From Rhizobium terrae (GTDB taxonomy: Bacteria; Pseudomonadota; Alphaproteobacteria; Rhizobiales; Rhizobiaceae): 64,000 nucleotides of DNA. The notes under the pieces were generated by a model, which was not told the origin of the DNA, ran no database searches, and was given only the letters and a program-made list of their open reading frames with translations. Made by a program: the position numbers and the translations under genes. Positions 1 through 8,622 of this stretch are shown piece by piece; the first letter of the stretch is position 1; every line of letters starts with the position of its first letter. The stretch spans positions 372,001 to 436,000 of the forward strand of contig NZ_QJKM01000004.1 of the NCBI RefSeq assembly GCF_003425685.1. The letters are read 5' to 3'.

Positions 1-675
1 ATCCGTTCGGTCATGGGCTCGATGGATCTCGACGAACTGCTCTCCAACCGCGAAGTCATCAACGAGCGGCTGCTGCGGGTCGTCGATCAGGCCGTGCATC
101 CTTGGGGTATCAAGGTCACCCGCGTCGAGATCAAGGACATCCAGCCGCCGGCCGACCTCGTCGAGTCCATGGGGCGGCAGATGAAGGCCGAGCGCGAGAA
201 GCGCGCCCAGATCCTCGAGGCCGAGGGCGCCCGCAACGCTCAGATTCTCCGTGCCGAGGGCGCCAAGCAGGCGGCCGTCCTGAAGGCCGAGGGCGAGCGC
301 GAGGCCGCCTTCCGCGAGGCGGAAGCCCGCGAACGTCTCGCCGAAGCCGAAGCAAAGGCGACCCAGTCCGTCTCCCAGGCGATTGCCTCCGGCGACGTGC
401 AGGCCATCAACTATTTCGTGGCGCAGAAATACACCGAAGCGCTCATCGAGATCGGCAAGGCGCCAAATTCGAAGATCGTGCTGATGCCGCTTGAAGCCTC
501 CTCGATCATCGGTTCGCTCGGAGGCATCGGCGCCATCGCCAGGGACGTCTTCGGCGATGGTTCCGGCCCCCTCGTGCAGCCCCGTCCTCCGGCATCGCCA
601 CGCCCGCCGGCCAGCCCGCGCACGACCCCGGCCGTCAACCCGTTCCAGCCATCGGCATCTTCTGACGAGACTTGA
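1..675 (+). CDS. SPFH/Band-7 domain protein (QmcA/stomatin-like), 5' truncated by window edge
   Basis: The reading frame is open from base 1, so the gene starts outside the window and only its C-terminal ~224 residues are visible. The fragment opens in the end of an SPFH/Band-7 domain ([18 protein letters not shown], then DIQPP) and continues into a long Ala/Glu-rich coiled coil with repeated AEG(A/E)R units, as in QmcA/stomatin/HflK-type proteins. These form membrane-associated scaffolds that control proteolysis or membrane microdomains. The C terminus is Pro-rich. The next gene begins 4 nt downstream and encodes an NfeD protein, the classical partner of this family, which strongly supports the call. 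The exact subfamily cannot be fixed without the N-terminal membrane anchor. Confidence 0.88.
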   Translation: MRSVMGSMDLDELLSNREVINERLLRVVDQAVHPWGIKVTRVEIKDIQPPADLVESMGRQMKAEREKRAQILEAEGARNAQILRAEGAKQAAVLKAEGEREAAFREAEARERLAEAEAKATQSVSQAIASGDVQAINYFVAQKYTEALIEIGKAPNSKIVLMPLEASSIIGSLGGIGAIARDVFGDGSGPLVQPRPPASPRPPASPRTTPAVNPFQPSASSDET

Positions 676-679
676 CGCC

Positions 680-1138
680 ATGCTTCATGATGCAGCCGTC
701 AAACTCGGTCCCTGGGTCTGGTGGATCCTCGGTATCGTTCTCCTCGTGGCCGAACTGGCCGTGCCGGGCGTCTTCCTGATCTGGATCGGCATGGCGGCGA
801 TCGTCATCGGCGCCCTGTCCCTGCTGCTCTGGGATGCAGGCCTGTGGGTCTGGCAGGTCCAGCTTCTGCTGTTTGCTGTTCTGTCGCTTGCCTTCGCGCT
901 GGCAGGCCGGCGTTTCTATGCAGGCCGCGGCCAGTCAAGCGACGAGCCGCTGCTCAACCGCCGCAGCGAAAGCCTGGTCGGCCGCACCGCGACCCTGCAC
1001 GAGCCGATCACCGACGGCCGCGGGCGCATCCGCCTCGATGATACGTGGTGGACGGTGATGGGACCGGATCTGCCGGCCGGAACGCGGGTGCGAGTGGTCG
1101 CCGCCAGCGGCCGCGACCTGACGGTCGAGCCGGCCTGA
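680..1138 (+). CDS. NfeD family membrane protein
   Basis: A 152-residue protein starting at the ATG 4 nt after the SPFH stop codon, so the two are translationally close and surely one operon. Residues ~15-68 contain hydrophobic membrane segments (WVWWILGIVLLVAELAVPGV and following), and residues ~85-150 form the soluble NfeD OB-fold (SLVGRTATLHEPITDGRGRI, then TRVRVVAA). Short NfeD proteins partner SPFH proteins in membrane quality control; here the serine-protease domain of long NfeD forms is absent, so this is the short type (NfeD1b/YbbK-like). A longer in-frame extension exists upstream but overlaps the SPFH gene and lacks conservation features. Confidence 0.88.
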   Translation: MLHDAAVKLGPWVWWILGIVLLVAELAVPGVFLIWIGMAAIVIGALSLLLWDAGLWVWQVQLLLFAVLSLAFALAGRRFYAGRGQSSDEPLLNRRSESLVGRTATLHEPITDGRGRIRLDDTWWTVMGPDLPAGTRVRVVAASGRDLTVEPA

Positions 1139-1157
1139 CATCTTCGGATGCGCCGTC

Positions 1158-2153
1158 TCAGGCGACGCCGACGCGCAGCAGGTCGTGGAAATGCACGATG
1201 CCGATCGGGCGGCGTTCCTCGTCGATGACGAGCAAGGCACCGATGCTGTGCTTGTTGAGGATGGCCATCGCGGCGGTCGCCAGCGTTTCCTTGCCGACCG
1301 TCTTCGGGTTGCGGGTCATCACGTCGTCGACCAGCGTCTGGCGCAGGTCGAGGTCGAGATGCCGGGCGATATCGCCATCGGTGATGACGCCGCAAAGGCA
1401 GCCGTCCTCGTCGACGACGCCGATGCAGCCGAAGCGCTTGCGCGACAGTTCCTGGATCGCCTCGGGCATGAGCACGCCCTTCTTGACCAGCGGCACCCGC
1501 TCACCGGTATGCATCAGGTCGCTGACGTGGCTCAGCATCGCGCCGAGCTTGCCGCCCGGGTGGTAGACGCGAAAATCGGAGGAGGAAAAACCACGCGCCT
1601 CAAGCATGGCGACGGCGAGTGCATCGCCCAATGCAAGCTGCATCAGCGTCGAGGTGGTCGGTGCCAGGCCATGCGGGCAGGCCTCCTGCTCCTTCGGCAG
1701 CAGCAGCACGTAATCAGCCTCGCGGGCGAGTGTCGAAAGCGGGCTGGATGTCATCGCGATCAGCGGGATGGAGAAGCGCCGGGTGAAGGAAACGATGCCT
1801 TGCAATTCGGCCGTCTCGCCGCCCCAGGATAGCGCCAGCACCACATCGCCGGAAGCGATCATGCCGAGATCGCCATGGTTGGCTTCGCCCGAATGGACGA
1901 AGAAGGCGGGCGTCCCGGTCGATGCGAGGCTCGCCGCGATCTTGCGGCCGATATGGCCGCTCTTGCCGACGCCCGTCACGATGACGCGGCCGTCGATATT
2001 GCCGATCAGCTCGGCGACTGCGCGGAACGTGTCGCCAAGGCCATTCTGGAGCGCCATCTCCAGCGCATTAAGCCCCTGTTTCCCAAAGGAAATCGTACGA
2101 AGGGCTGAATCGACGACGTCATGTTCGACGAGTTGCAGGGCTCTCTTGATCAT
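1158..2153 (-). CDS. kdsD: Arabinose-5-phosphate isomerase, KpsF/GutQ family
   Basis: 331 residues, the usual length for KdsD. It interconverts D-ribulose-5-phosphate and D-arabinose-5-phosphate, the first step of Kdo synthesis for lipopolysaccharide. An SIS sugar-isomerase domain covers roughly residues 40-180, with the sugar-phosphate loop GVGKSGHIGRK (61-71) and HSGEANHGDLGM (87-98). Two CBS domains follow (about 216-270, with ITDGDIARHL, and 275-331, with GIVHFHDLLRVG). It ends convergently with nfeD (19-nt gap) and is divergent from the outer-membrane barrel gene, so the ~145 nt upstream must carry both promoters. GutQ/KpsF paralogues are not separable by eye; the cytoplasmic Kdo role is inferred. 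Confidence 0.92.
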   Translation of the reverse strand: MIKRALQLVEHDVVDSALRTISFGKQGLNALEMALQNGLGDTFRAVAELIGNIDGRVIVTGVGKSGHIGRKIAASLASTGTPAFFVHSGEANHGDLGMIASGDVVLALSWGGETAELQGIVSFTRRFSIPLIAMTSSPLSTLAREADYVLLLPKEQEACPHGLAPTTSTLMQLALGDALAVAMLEARGFSSSDFRVYHPGGKLGAMLSHVSDLMHTGERVPLVKKGVLMPEAIQELSRKRFGCIGVVDEDGCLCGVITDGDIARHLDLDLRQTLVDDVMTRNPKTVGKETLATAAMAILNKHSIGALLVIDEERRPIGIVHFHDLLRVGVA

Positions 2154-2298
2154 GACGCAGCCTTAACGCTTTTTGTCCGGCAAGTCTATCCGGTTCGAGC
2201 CGCTGCGATCACCTGTCGCCCCTTTAATACTGTGGCAACCAAACGTTAACCACATGGCTTTACGTTTGGGTAAGTATTTCGATCGCCCGGACACGTCC

Positions 2299-3864
2299 AT
2301 GAATATCACGACAGCAACAGGCAGGATGCGTGAGCGGCGCAGCATCGCGCTCGGCCTGCTGTTTGCCTGTTCGGCGCTCGTATCCCCGGCGCTCGTATCC
2401 ATGGCGCTTGTATCTCCGGCGATCGCCCAAACCAGCACCAACACCGGCACCAGTCCCTTTCCGCCCCGGAGCGGCAGCCTGCCGTCGGTGGCCGACGCAA
2501 CGGCGGCGGGCGCCAATACGAGCCTCAGGGGAAGCACGTCCACCCAGTCGGGAACCAGTCAGACCACCAATGCCGACGGCCAAAATCCGAACGATCCAAA
2601 TATCGCGACCGGCACCGTGCCCGGTCGCGACCGGAACGCCAATCAGGAGCCTCCTTACGAAGAGGACCTGAACCAGCCTCCCGACCAGCCGCTCGATCCC
2701 GGCGCCGAACCGGTCGAATCGCAGGAACGGCCACGCGAACCGGGCGATCCGACCGGTATCCGCCTCGGCAGTTTCCTCCTGCGGCCCTCGGTCAACCAGC
2801 GCGTCAACACCGAGATTACCCGCTCGGGCGGCACCAAGACCCGTCGGGATTACCTCTCAACCACCATGCGCGGAACGCTGACGTCCGACTGGTCGCGCCA
2901 TTCGCTGACCGTCACCGGCGAAGGCACGTTCGAGCGCAACATTCGCGGCGGCGAGGACGGCCTGCGTCCGGAAGCCAATATTGACGCCGACCTGCGGCTC
3001 GATCTCGCCAACGACACCGTCGCGCATATCACCGGCGGCTACAGCTTTACCCGCGAGGACGACTACGATCCGAACGCGATCGGCGGCGCGACGACACAGT
3101 CCGGCGTCCACGAATTTACGGCCGGAGCATCGATCGAACGGGATTTCGGCAAGGTTCGCGGCACGGCGGCACTGGATCTGACCCGCGCCAGCTATACCGA
3201 TGCCAAGCTTTCCGACGGCTCGACGCTCAGCATGAAGGATCGCAACCGGACCGGCATCGACGGGCGGCTGCGGCTCGGCTACGAGCTCTCGCCGGCGCTG
3301 ATCCCGTTCGTGGAGGTGGCGACCGGCCGCACCCTCTACGATCAGAGGCGCGACAATTCCGGTTATGCCCGCTCCTCGCAGAGCTACGCGGCCCGCACCG
3401 GCGTGGAATTCGATTTCGGCGAAAAACTGCGCGGTGAGATCGGCACCGGTTACGAGATCGTCGATTACGACGACAGCCGTTTGAAATCGGTCGGCGCCTA
3501 CACGATCGACGGCAACGCCACCTGGTCGCCGCAGCGCGGCACCAATGTCGATCTCGGCCTGCGCACCACGGTGCAGGATTCGACCGCGCCGGGGCAGAGC
3601 GGCTGGGTGGAATACCAGCTGACCGCCGCACTTGCCCATGAGATGCGCGACGATGTCGTCGCGCGGCTGCGGACCGGCACGACGCTCCGCGATTTCTCCT
3701 CCGGCCAGAGCGACGAAACGGTCTGGGTTGCCGGCGCTGGCCTCACCTGGGCGATCAACCGTTATCTCGACCTGACCGGCGACGTGGAATATGAACGCGC
3801 TAGCGGCGGCGGCGCCGATGACCGGATCGTCCGCGCCGGCGTGGGTCTCACGCTGAAGCGCTGA
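2299..3864 (+). CDS. Secreted outer-membrane beta-barrel protein
   Basis: From the ATG at 2299 the protein has 521 residues and begins with a signal peptide whose hydrophobic core is a repeated ALVSP/ALVSM unit ending at AIAQ. A longer frame opens at 2173 but adds only non-conserved residues before the signal sequence. After a low-complexity Thr/Asn/Pro/Glu-rich linker (to ~residue 150) the rest shows alternating polar/aromatic beta strands (for example DLRLDLANDTVAHITGGYSF) and ends in VGLTLKR, typical of an outer-membrane porin-like barrel. Rhizobial homologues are annotated only as outer membrane beta-barrel protein; function unknown. The last 17 nt overlap the convergent OTCase-like gene. 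An inverted repeat (CCAAACGT at 2239-2246 and ACGTTTGG at 2262-2269) lies just upstream. Confidence 0.75.
   Translation: MNITTATGRMRERRSIALGLLFACSALVSPALVSMALVSPAIAQTSTNTGTSPFPPRSGSLPSVADATAAGANTSLRGSTSTQSGTSQTTNADGQNPNDPNIATGTVPGRDRNANQEPPYEEDLNQPPDQPLDPGAEPVESQERPREPGDPTGIRLGSFLLRPSVNQRVNTEITRSGGTKTRRDYLSTTMRGTLTSDWSRHSLTVTGEGTFERNIRGGEDGLRPEANIDADLRLDLANDTVAHITGGYSFTREDDYDPNAIGGATTQSGVHEFTAGASIERDFGKVRGTAALDLTRASYTDAKLSDGSTLSMKDRNRTGIDGRLRLGYELSPALIPFVEVATGRTLYDQRRDNSGYARSSQSYAARTGVEFDFGEKLRGEIGTGYEIVDYDDSRLKSVGAYTIDGNATWSPQRGTNVDLGLRTTVQDSTAPGQSGWVEYQLTAALAHEMRDDVVARLRTGTTLRDFSSGQSDETVWVAGAGLTWAINRYLDLTGDVEYERASGGGADDRIVRAGVGLTLKR
2373..2417 (+). repeat. Three-copy 15-bp tandem repeat inside a signal peptide
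   Basis: The unit GGCGCTCGTATCC+2 nt recurs at 2373, 2388 and, with two substitutions, at 2403. It encodes ALVSP-ALVSM-ALVSP in the hydrophobic core of the barrel protein's signal peptide. The period is a multiple of three, so copy-number change would keep frame. Confidence 0.85.
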
Positions 3865-4744
3865 CCCCGGCTCGAGCGGCGATCCACTCCATCAGCGCAT
3901 TCTGCGCATGCAGCAGGAACGCCTTTGCCTCCCTGCTCCAGCAGGCGGGATGGATCATCGCATCGGCTGCCACCTCGTGATCCCGCGTTACCGGGGGGCA
4001 GGGAATGAAGAACACGCCGGGTTTGCATCGATTGAGCACGGCTGCGGAAATCCGATAGGGTTCGACTTCCTCCACGGCAGCCCCGCCGGGCCAGCAGTCG
4101 GTGATGATCACATCGGCGTCCTCGAGTTCGCCCATATTGGTGCTGGTCCTGAATCTCCCGCTCAGGAGCGCCGCATCCCGCACATGCCAGGGCTCTGGAT
4201 AGACCTGCACGACATCGACCGGCAGCGAGATTGACGCCTCGGCCCACGAGCGCAGGATATTGTCGTCCGGCGCCACGCCCGCGACCTTCAGGCCGTCGAG
4301 CCTGCCGCGTTTCTGCAGGATATGGGCAAGGTCGCCGAGTGTCTCGCAGGGGTGGTTCGAACGCGTGCGCGCGTTGATCACCGGCGCCTTCGCATGGGCC
4401 GCCAGCTCGCTCAACGCACCGAATTCCCTGGTTCGGACGATGATCATGTCGAACCAGTTGTCCAGATAGCCCGCCAGATCGGCAATCGCCTCCTTGCCGC
4501 CGAGGCGGACCGGCACATGCACGCAGATCCCACCCATGGCCTGGATGCCGAGATCGAAGGCGGTCGTGTTGCGCCAGCCCCCGTCATCGACGATGAGGGC
4601 GATCCGTCGGCTTTCGAGGCTTTGCGGCATGCACCGCTCACACCAGGCTTCGGCGAGCTCGCCCGCCCGTGCGAGGATCCCGATAACGACATCCGCCTGC
4701 AGATCATGGAACTTCAGAAAATCCTTGCCCGTCCCGAAAGTCAT
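3848..4744 (-). CDS. Ornithine carbamoyltransferase-like protein with altered active site
   Basis: 298 residues from the ATG at 4744, chosen because a GGGGAAGGGG ribosome-binding site precedes it; an upstream in-frame ATG at 4774 lies inside a terminator hairpin. The overall plan follows aspartate/ornithine carbamoyltransferases: NARTRSNHPCETLGDLA (125-141) matches the HPCQ-x-x-A-D loop and DADVIITDCW (209-218) matches the ornithine-domain strand. However, the carbamoyl-phosphate motif S-T-R-T-R is replaced by DDGGWRNTTAF (53-63), the HCLP motif is IPCPP (247-251) and the SMG loop reads PGG. Normal carbamoyl transfer is therefore doubtful; another carbamoyl/amide chemistry or a pseudoenzyme role is possible. 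It follows galU on the same strand. Confidence 0.72.
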   Translation of the reverse strand: MTFGTGKDFLKFHDLQADVVIGILARAGELAEAWCERCMPQSLESRRIALIVDDGGWRNTTAFDLGIQAMGGICVHVPVRLGGKEAIADLAGYLDNWFDMIIVRTREFGALSELAAHAKAPVINARTRSNHPCETLGDLAHILQKRGRLDGLKVAGVAPDDNILRSWAEASISLPVDVVQVYPEPWHVRDAALLSGRFRTSTNMGELEDADVIITDCWPGGAAVEEVEPYRISAAVLNRCKPGVFFIPCPPVTRDHEVAADAMIHPACWSREAKAFLLHAQNALMEWIAARAGVSASA

Positions 4745-4763
4745 GGCCCCTTCCCCAAAATCG

Positions 4764-4794
4764 AAACCCCTCATAGCAGGGCCATGAGGGGTTT
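4764..4794 (-). terminator. Hairpin terminator after galU
   Basis: Perfect 11-bp stem (AAACCCCTCAT at 4764-4774 with ATGAGGGGTTT at 4784-4794) and a 9-nt loop, followed on the minus strand by a short U-rich stretch (CGATTTTG). It separates galU from the downstream OTCase-like gene and may also act as a leader hairpin for it. Confidence 0.7.
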
Positions 4795-4839
4795 GCGTGA
4801 CATTCGTCCCCGCCGCCGGGGCGACAGGGGAAACGATAC

Positions 4840-5727
4840 CTATTTCAGCGAGGCAAGCAGCGCCTTCATCGGCTCTTCGATTGCCGGGCGGATATCGGCG
4901 CGCTGCAGGGCGAATGCGAGATTGGCCAGGATGAAGCCATCCTTGGCGCCGCAGTCGTAGGTCTCGCCCTTGAACGGATAGGCGGCGAAATCCTGGCCCT
5001 TGGCAAGCGTCAGCATGCCGTCGGTGAGCTGGATCTCGTTGCCGGCACCGCGTTCCTGGGTTTCCAGGATCTTGAAGATCTCCGGCTGCAGGATATAGCG
5101 GCCGTTGATGTAAAGGTTCGAGGGAGCCGTGCCCTTGGCCGGCTTTTCGACCATCTGCGTGATCTTGAAGCCTTCGCCGATCGGATCGCCGATCCCGACG
5201 ATGCCATATTTGTGGGCCTGGTCCGGGTCACATTCCTGCACGGCAATGACGTTGCCGCCGCTCTGTGCGTAAAGATCGACCATGCCCTTGAGGCATCCCT
5301 TTTCAGCCGACATGATCATATCCGGCAGGAGGACGGCAAAGGGTTCGTTGCCGACGATGTCGCGGGCGCACCAGACGGCGTGACCGAGACCGAGCGGCAC
5401 CTGCTGGCGGGTGAAGCTCGCCGTACCGGCCTTCGGCAGGATGTGCGAGAGAAGCGTCAGCTCGGCATTCTTGTTGCGCTCGCGCAGCATCTGCTCCAGC
5501 TCGAACTGAATGTCGAAATAGTCTTCGATGACGCCCTTGCCGCGTCCGGTCACGAAAACGAAGTGTTCGATCCCTGCTTCGGCAGCCTCATCCACCACAT
5601 ACTGGATGACCGGCTTGTCGACCACGGTCAGCATTTCCTTCGGAACCGCCTTGGTCGCGGGCAGGAAGCGCGTGCCCAGACCTGCCACCGGAAACACTGC
5701 CTTACGGATCTTCTGTTGTTGTGCCAC
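4840..5727 (-). CDS. galU: UTP--glucose-1-phosphate uridylyltransferase (GalU/ExoN type)
   Basis: 295 residues. It makes UDP-glucose from UTP and glucose-1-phosphate, feeding exopolysaccharide, LPS and glucan synthesis. The nucleotide-binding signature [17 protein letters not shown] spans residues 16-32, followed by [12 protein letters not shown], and EKPAKG and [10 protein letters not shown] are typical of the bacterial GalU fold. The start is a GTG at 5727: an AGGAGG site sits 5 nt upstream, while a nearby ATG (5732) is out of frame. In rhizobia the exopolysaccharide-cluster copy is called exoN; here there are no exo neighbours, so the generic name is used. It connects with pgm and glgC in this window through the shared glucose-1-phosphate pool. 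Confidence 0.93.
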   Translation of the reverse strand: MAQQQKIRKAVFPVAGLGTRFLPATKAVPKEMLTVVDKPVIQYVVDEAAEAGIEHFVFVTGRGKGVIEDYFDIQFELEQMLRERNKNAELTLLSHILPKAGTASFTRQQVPLGLGHAVWCARDIVGNEPFAVLLPDMIMSAEKGCLKGMVDLYAQSGGNVIAVQECDPDQAHKYGIVGIGDPIGEGFKITQMVEKPAKGTAPSNLYINGRYILQPEIFKILETQERGAGNEIQLTDGMLTLAKGQDFAAYPFKGETYDCGAKDGFILANLAFALQRADIRPAIEEPMKALLASLK

Positions 5728-5844
5728 TCATGCCTCCTGAAAAGCACATCATTGTGCAAACTGTACGATTTCTGGCCTCTATCCGCGAATTGCTACCGTT
5801 TCGCAAAGACTGCCTTCGATCGCGTTTCCATGGTAAAGAATTTG

Positions 5845-5873
5845 TTGACCCTATTTTGTTATTACATCGTTAA
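5845..5873 (+). promoter_or_regulatory. Candidate sigma-70 promoter for the lytic transglycosylase gene
   Basis: TTGACC (5845-5850), a 17-nt spacer and CGTTAA (5868-5873) lie about 57 nt upstream of the start codon in an AT-rich divergent region. The -10 box is weak, so this is tentative. Confidence 0.35.
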
Positions 5874-5930
5874 GCCGCATGCCACTCTCGCCGTCAGGCT
5901 TGGTTAAAAGAAGACTGGACACGACTGCCG

Positions 5931-7148
5931 ATGAAAATGTTTCGCATCAATCTCCTGCGCGGAGCCTTTCTTTCCCTGGTTGCCGGGCTGACCGCGGCCA
6001 TGCCGATAGATGCCCGGGCAGATGTCGGTTTCAAGGCATGGATCGTAAAATTCTATGATACGGCCGCCAAGGGCGGCATCACCCGCACCACCTATGAACG
6101 CGCTTTCGCGGGCATTTCCGAGCCCGACCAGGACGTACTCGACAAGGCGAATTTTCAGCCGGAATTCAAGTCGCGCATCTGGGACTATCTCGATTCTCGC
6201 GTGAACCCCTATACCGTCAGGATCGGCCGCGAGATGGCCGCCAGGCACGGTTCGACGCTGGCCGCGTTGGAGCGCCATTTCGGCGTCGACAGGAACATCC
6301 TTCTCGCCATCTGGTCTATGGAGTCGAATTACGGCGCGGCACTCGAAAAGCCGGACCGCCTGCACCATGTGCCGCAGGCGCTGGCGACGCTTGCGTGGGG
6401 CGACCCCAAGCGTGCGAAATTCGCCCGCACCCAGCTGATCGCGGCGCTGAAGATCTTGCAGTCGGGCGACATCACGCCGAAACAGCTGACCGGTTCCTGG
6501 GCCGGCGCCATGGGCCACACTCAGTTCATTCCGACGAGCTACCTGCTCTATGCGATCGACGCGGACGGCAACGGCAAGCGCGACATCTGGCATTCCGTGC
6601 CGGATGCGCTGGCCACCTCCGCCAACCTGCTTTCGAAGAACGGCTGGACCACCGGCAAGACCTGGGGTTACGAAGCCGTGCTGCCGGCCGGCGCCGAGAA
6701 ATACGAAGGCCAGACCAAGACGCTGGCGCAATGGGCGGCGCTCGGCTTTGTGCGGCCGAACGGCAAGGGTTTTCCCCGCGGCGCGGACCGGGCCACGCTG
6801 AAGCTGATGGCGGGTGCCGAAGGCCCGGCCTTCCTGATGCTCGCCAACTTCTTCACCGTCAAGAAATACAACGCGGCCGACAGCTACGCGCTCGCCGTCG
6901 GGCTGCTCGCCGATGAGATCGCCGGTGTCGGCGGCGTGCAGCAGCGCTGGCCGCGCCCGGAAGGCACGCTCGACATCAAGGAAAAGTTCGAGCTGCAGCA
7001 CCGCATGAAGGAACTCGGTTACTACGAGGGCGAGGTCGACGGCAATTTCGGCTCCGGATCGAAGGCCGCCATTTCGGCGATCCAGAAGCGGCTCGGCATG
7101 CAGCAGAGCGGCGAGCCCTCGCAACAGCTTCTCAAGGCTTTGCGTTGA
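5931..7148 (+). CDS. Lytic murein transglycosylase, MltB-like, with C-terminal peptidoglycan-binding domain
   Basis: 405 residues with an N-terminal signal peptide (cleavage near DARA-DV, residue ~30). It cleaves the glycan strands of peptidoglycan to 1,6-anhydro-muropeptides. The SLT-2/MltB domain spans about residues 31-320: the catalytic Glu is E131 in SMESNYGAALEKPDRLH, and GSWAGAMGHTQFIPTSYLLY carries the second conserved block. A peptidoglycan_binding_1 domain occupies ~345-403 (MKELGYYEGEVDGNFGSGS). No lipobox Cys is seen, so the protein is probably soluble periplasmic. It is divergent from galU and followed closely by the SGNH-like gene, another envelope protein, suggesting one operon. 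Confidence 0.92.
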   Translation: MKMFRINLLRGAFLSLVAGLTAAMPIDARADVGFKAWIVKFYDTAAKGGITRTTYERAFAGISEPDQDVLDKANFQPEFKSRIWDYLDSRVNPYTVRIGREMAARHGSTLAALERHFGVDRNILLAIWSMESNYGAALEKPDRLHHVPQALATLAWGDPKRAKFARTQLIAALKILQSGDITPKQLTGSWAGAMGHTQFIPTSYLLYAIDADGNGKRDIWHSVPDALATSANLLSKNGWTTGKTWGYEAVLPAGAEKYEGQTKTLAQWAALGFVRPNGKGFPRGADRATLKLMAGAEGPAFLMLANFFTVKKYNAADSYALAVGLLADEIAGVGGVQQRWPRPEGTLDIKEKFELQHRMKELGYYEGEVDGNFGSGSKAAISAIQKRLGMQQSGEPSQQLLKALR

Positions 7149-7241
7149 CAGGCAAGGCCTGACGGGAAAGCATTGACGGGCGAGCGTGGCGCTCCACATC
7201 GTCTTTTCGAATGGCTGCCGGAAACATCGGGCGGTGGAGGC

Positions 7242-8495
7242 ATGAAGGTTTTGCGCGATATCGGCGAACGGAAGAGTTGGGCTCGCTGGGGCTTTACGCT
7301 CCTCGCCTTGCTGCTTGCCCTGTGGTTCCAGCCGCCGCCAGCCGTCGCCCAGGAGCCTCCACCGCGCCGCAACCTCCTCGACATGCTGTTCGGCGGGCCG
7401 CGCTACGAACGGCGTTATGATCGCAACGACCAGTACGATCCCAACCAGCGCTACGAACGCCGCTACTACCGCGACGGCTCGATCGTCGACGTCCCCACCC
7501 GCCCGCGCAACCGCTCGACCGGGCGCGCCGCCGCGCCGCCGCGCCCGCAGGCGCCCGTCGTCCCGGAAGCGCCCGAACCGGTCGCCAAGCTGGAGACCGC
7601 CCGGCAGGTCCTGGTGGTCGGCGATTTCATGGCAGGCGGCATCGGTTCGGAACTCGAGGCCGCCTTCGCAACCTCGCCGGGCGTAGCGGTGACCGAACGC
7701 AGCGACGGCTCGTCGGGTCTCGTCCGCAAGGACCATTTCGACTGGCCGGGGCAACTGCCCGGCATGCTGGACGAGGTCAAACCCACCGTCGTGGTGATCA
7801 TGCTCGGCGCCAACGACCGCCAGCAGATGACGACCGGCGACAATGCCAAGGAGAAATTCCGCAGCGACGCCTGGTTCAAGGAATACGAGGGCCGCGTCGC
7901 CGAACTCGTCAAAGTCGTCACCGCCCGCAAGCTGCCGCTTCTCTGGGTCGGCCTGCCGTCCTTCCAGTCGCCTTCGATGATGGCGGATGCCGCGACGCTC
8001 AACGCCATCTACCGGAACCAGGTGGAGAAGGCAGGCGGCGAATTCGTCGACGTCTGGGAAGGTTTTGTCGACGAGGACGGCAAGTTCGTGATCACCGGCT
8101 CCGACGTCAACGGGCAGCAGGTGCGCCTGCGCGGCTCGGACGGCATCACCTTCACCAAGGCCGGCAAGAAGAAGCTCGCCTTCTATGTGGAAAAACTCGT
8201 CCGCCGCCATCTCGGCGAGATGGCGAGCCCCGACCTCGTCAAGCTCGACGGTTCGAACCTGCCGCCCCTCGCCTCCCTTCCGCCCTCGCCGACCGGACAG
8301 ACGGTGCCCACCCATCCGATCAGCCTTTCCGATCCGGAACTCGACGGCGGCAAGGACCTGCTCGGCGCCGCGCCGCTGCCTGTTATCATGATGGAAACGC
8401 CGCGCGACAAACTGGTCAAGCGCGGCGAACTCCCCCCGGCACCGGCCGGGCGGATCGACGATTACCGTGTGTCGGGCGCTGCCGCGACGCGGTAG
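7242..8495 (+). CDS. DUF459/SGNH-hydrolase-like secreted protein with replaced catalytic residues
   Basis: 417 residues from the ATG at 7242 (GGTGGAGG just upstream; an earlier in-frame start at 7173 would add a non-signal extension). A signal or membrane-anchor segment (FTLLALLLALWFQ, ~18-30) is followed by an Arg/Tyr/Asp-rich linker (RYERRYDRNDQYD) and a Pro-rich stretch. The SGNH/DUF459 fold begins near 120. The block-I GDS nucleophile motif reads GDF (127-129), GAND (189-192) is intact, and the block-V Asp-x-x-His reads DGIT (300-303). Both Ser and His of the classical triad are thus absent. It may bind glycans rather than hydrolyse esters, possibly together with the upstream transglycosylase. 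Confidence 0.75.
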   Translation: MKVLRDIGERKSWARWGFTLLALLLALWFQPPPAVAQEPPPRRNLLDMLFGGPRYERRYDRNDQYDPNQRYERRYYRDGSIVDVPTRPRNRSTGRAAAPPRPQAPVVPEAPEPVAKLETARQVLVVGDFMAGGIGSELEAAFATSPGVAVTERSDGSSGLVRKDHFDWPGQLPGMLDEVKPTVVVIMLGANDRQQMTTGDNAKEKFRSDAWFKEYEGRVAELVKVVTARKLPLLWVGLPSFQSPSMMADAATLNAIYRNQVEKAGGEFVDVWEGFVDEDGKFVITGSDVNGQQVRLRGSDGITFTKAGKKKLAFYVEKLVRRHLGEMASPDLVKLDGSNLPPLASLPPSPTGQTVPTHPISLSDPELDGGKDLLGAAPLPVIMMETPRDKLVKRGELPPAPAGRIDDYRVSGAAATR

Positions 8496-8560
8496 TTGGA
8501 GCGGAAGCGGGCCTCGGGGAGCTTATTCAATAAACAGGAAGCGGATTCGCCCCCTGCCGG

Positions 8561-8591
8561 CATCTTCTCCCCGCAAGCGGGGGAGAAGATG
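8561..8591. repeat. Palindromic intergenic element / bidirectional terminator
   Basis: CATCTTCTCCCC (8561-8572) is complementary to GGGGAGAAGATG (8580-8591) around a GCAAGCG centre. It lies between the convergent SGNH-like gene and gltD. The sequence style (CCCCTGCCGGCATC then CTCCCCGCAAGCGGGG) resembles short palindromic repeats scattered in rhizobial genomes and shares the CTCCCC-GCAAG-GGGGAG core with the element at 17109-17231. Confidence 0.6.
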
Positions 8592-8622
8592 AGGTACAAT
8601 TTGGCGTGGGCCAGAAACTGCC

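Noticed and set aside
5904..8315. 803-codon open frame antisense to the transglycosylase and SGNH genes
   Set aside because: Arises from GC3 bias; the product is Arg/Ala/Gly-rich with no family features, while the plus-strand genes have clear motifs.
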